Origin: Caldisericota bacterium
Lineage (GTDB): Bacteria > Bipolaricaulota > Bipolaricaulia > Bipolaricaulales > Bipolaricaulaceae
DNA length: 7,167 bases
Assembly (NCBI GenBank): GCA_013151115.1
Contig: JAADIW010000062.1
Span: 1-7,167, forward strand
Direction of reading: 5' to 3'
Of this stretch, positions 6,555-7,167 are shown piece by piece (position 1 is the first letter of the stretch; every line of letters starts with the position of its first letter). A program made the translations under genes and the position numbers. The notes under the pieces were generated by a model that was given only the letters and a program-made list of their open reading frames with translations, had not been told where the DNA came from and did not search any database.

Positions 6555-6586
6555 AATAAAAAGGGGGCCGGGTACCCGGCCCCCTT
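6555..6586 (-). terminator. Intrinsic terminator of the solute-binding protein gene
   Basis: Read on the minus strand, positions 6586-6561 form a perfect 26-base palindrome with arms AAGGGGGCCGG / CCGGCCCCCTT around a GTAC loop. That gives an 11-bp, almost all-GC stem with a tetraloop. It runs directly into TTTTTATT (6562-6555). The T-run is on the minus-strand side only, because on the plus strand the hairpin is followed by GGCG. It therefore terminates leftward transcripts from the solute-binding protein gene (stop at 6612-6610) before eno. Confidence 0.93.
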
Positions 6587-6609
6587 GGCGTCAGTTCCGG
6601 CGATGCGGC

Positions 6610-7167
6610 CTATTCCTTGTACAGGAGGTCGAGGTGGAGCTCCATGGTGAGGTCGAGGACCAACCCCTTCACGTTCTTCTTGGCCACGACGTACGCCTGT
6701 TGCAGGTTGGCCCAGAGCGGGATCCACGGGACATCGTAGGCGGAGAGGATCTGGAAGGCCTGGTAGAGCTTGGCGGCGCGCTCGTCGTCCACGGTGGAGA
6801 GGGCGAGCTCCATGATGCGCTTATATGCGGGATAGTTGGGGTGGTGGTTGAAGTAGGTGCCCAGGCCCTCTGGCGCCCCGGTGAGCCACGGATCGAGGAA
6901 GTTGGAGGCCTCGAGGTAGTCGGGGTACCACCCGAGCAGGAACATGTCGAAGCCGCCCTGGGACATGCGCTCCACGTAAGCGCCCCACTCCAGCGACTGG
7001 ATGGTGACCTCGACCAGGCCGGTCTCCTCGATGGACTGCTTGAGGACCGCGGCGACATCGGCTTCGGTGGTGCCGTAGTGCTTGGGGGTGTACCACAGGT
7101 TCACCTTGAGCTTGTTGTCCTCGGAATAGCAGGCCTGGCGCAGGAGCTCACGGGCCTTGTCCAGATC
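6610..7167 (-). CDS. ABC transporter solute-binding protein, family 5 (C-terminal part)
   Basis: This is the last 185 codons of an extracytoplasmic solute-binding protein of the SBP_bac_5 family (peptide, nickel or oligosaccharide ABC importers). It captures substrate outside the membrane and delivers it to the permease. The reading frame is open to the right window edge, so the true start, signal peptide and lipobox lie outside; the GTG at 7104 is an internal Val codon. Family hallmarks visible are the opening DLDKARELLRQA helix, which is typical of the start of the C-terminal lobe, the GFDMFLLGWYPDYLEASNFL segment (the usual 'fDm...gW..Dy.dp.nfl' pattern), and the late VPWIPLWANLQQAYVVAKKN strand-helix. 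It ends in LLYKE and a TAG stop. No permease or ATPase gene is in view, so the substrate cannot be inferred. The intrinsic terminator 24 bases downstream shows it is the last gene of its own transcript, separate from the enolase cluster. Family assignment is secure; specificity is unknown. Confidence 0.9.
   Translation of the reverse strand, partial: DLDKARELLRQACYSEDNKLKVNLWYTPKHYGTTEADVAAVLKQSIEETGLVEVTIQSLEWGAYVERMSQGGFDMFLLGWYPDYLEASNFLDPWLTGAPEGLGTYFNHHPNYPAYKRIMELALSTVDDERAAKLYQAFQILSAYDVPWIPLWANLQQAYVVAKKNVKGLVLDLTMELHLDLLYKE

Overview
The window is a GC-rich (mid-60s % by eye) bacterial chromosomal segment. All recognisable genes lie on the minus strand, so it reads right to left. The genes are ordinary, vertically inherited housekeeping genes. 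I see no rRNA, tRNA, CRISPR array, insertion sequence, prophage gene or integration scar. The organism cannot be named from the sequence. The GC content, a DnaE1-type polymerase with an intact PHP metal site, a membrane-anchored YvcK and a family 5 solute-binding protein fit a deep-branching thermophile-like or anaerobic lineage (Bipolaricaulota/Acetothermia, Deinococcus-Thermus or Chloroflexota are possibilities). That is a low-confidence inference.

Layout, in the direction of transcription. (1) 7167-6610: the last 185 codons of an ABC-transporter solute-binding protein (SBP family 5, peptide/nickel type), closed by a strong intrinsic terminator with a 26-bp perfect palindrome (6555-6586). 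(2) 6609-6464: a 146-bp intergenic gap holding that terminator, a weak promoter candidate inside an inverted repeat, and the enolase ribosome binding site. (3) 6463-225: a tightly packed cluster, eno (enolase), an ftsB/divIC-like septum gene, dnaE (DNA polymerase III alpha) and yvcK. Gaps are 7 and 2 bases, and the last junction is a 4-base overlap. (4) 224-139: a short gap without a visible terminator. (5) 138-1: the first 46 codons of an unidentified hydrophobic protein with a strong Shine-Dalgarno sequence, cut by the window edge.

The four complete genes are probably co-transcribed and translationally coupled. Together they join lower glycolysis/gluconeogenesis (enolase), the divisome (FtsB/DivIC), chromosome replication (DnaE) and a carbon-source-dependent envelope factor (YvcK). 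The eno-ftsB pairing is known from other bacteria. Finding dnaE and yvcK in the same transcription unit is the most interesting feature here, because glycolysis-replication and gluconeogenesis-cell wall links are known genetically in Bacillus. I found no convincing undescribed system. The remaining points of interest are an AT-rich, rare-codon island inside dnaE (about 1850-1882), the non-ATG starts of ftsB and yvcK, and the apparently complete metal site of the PHP domain.
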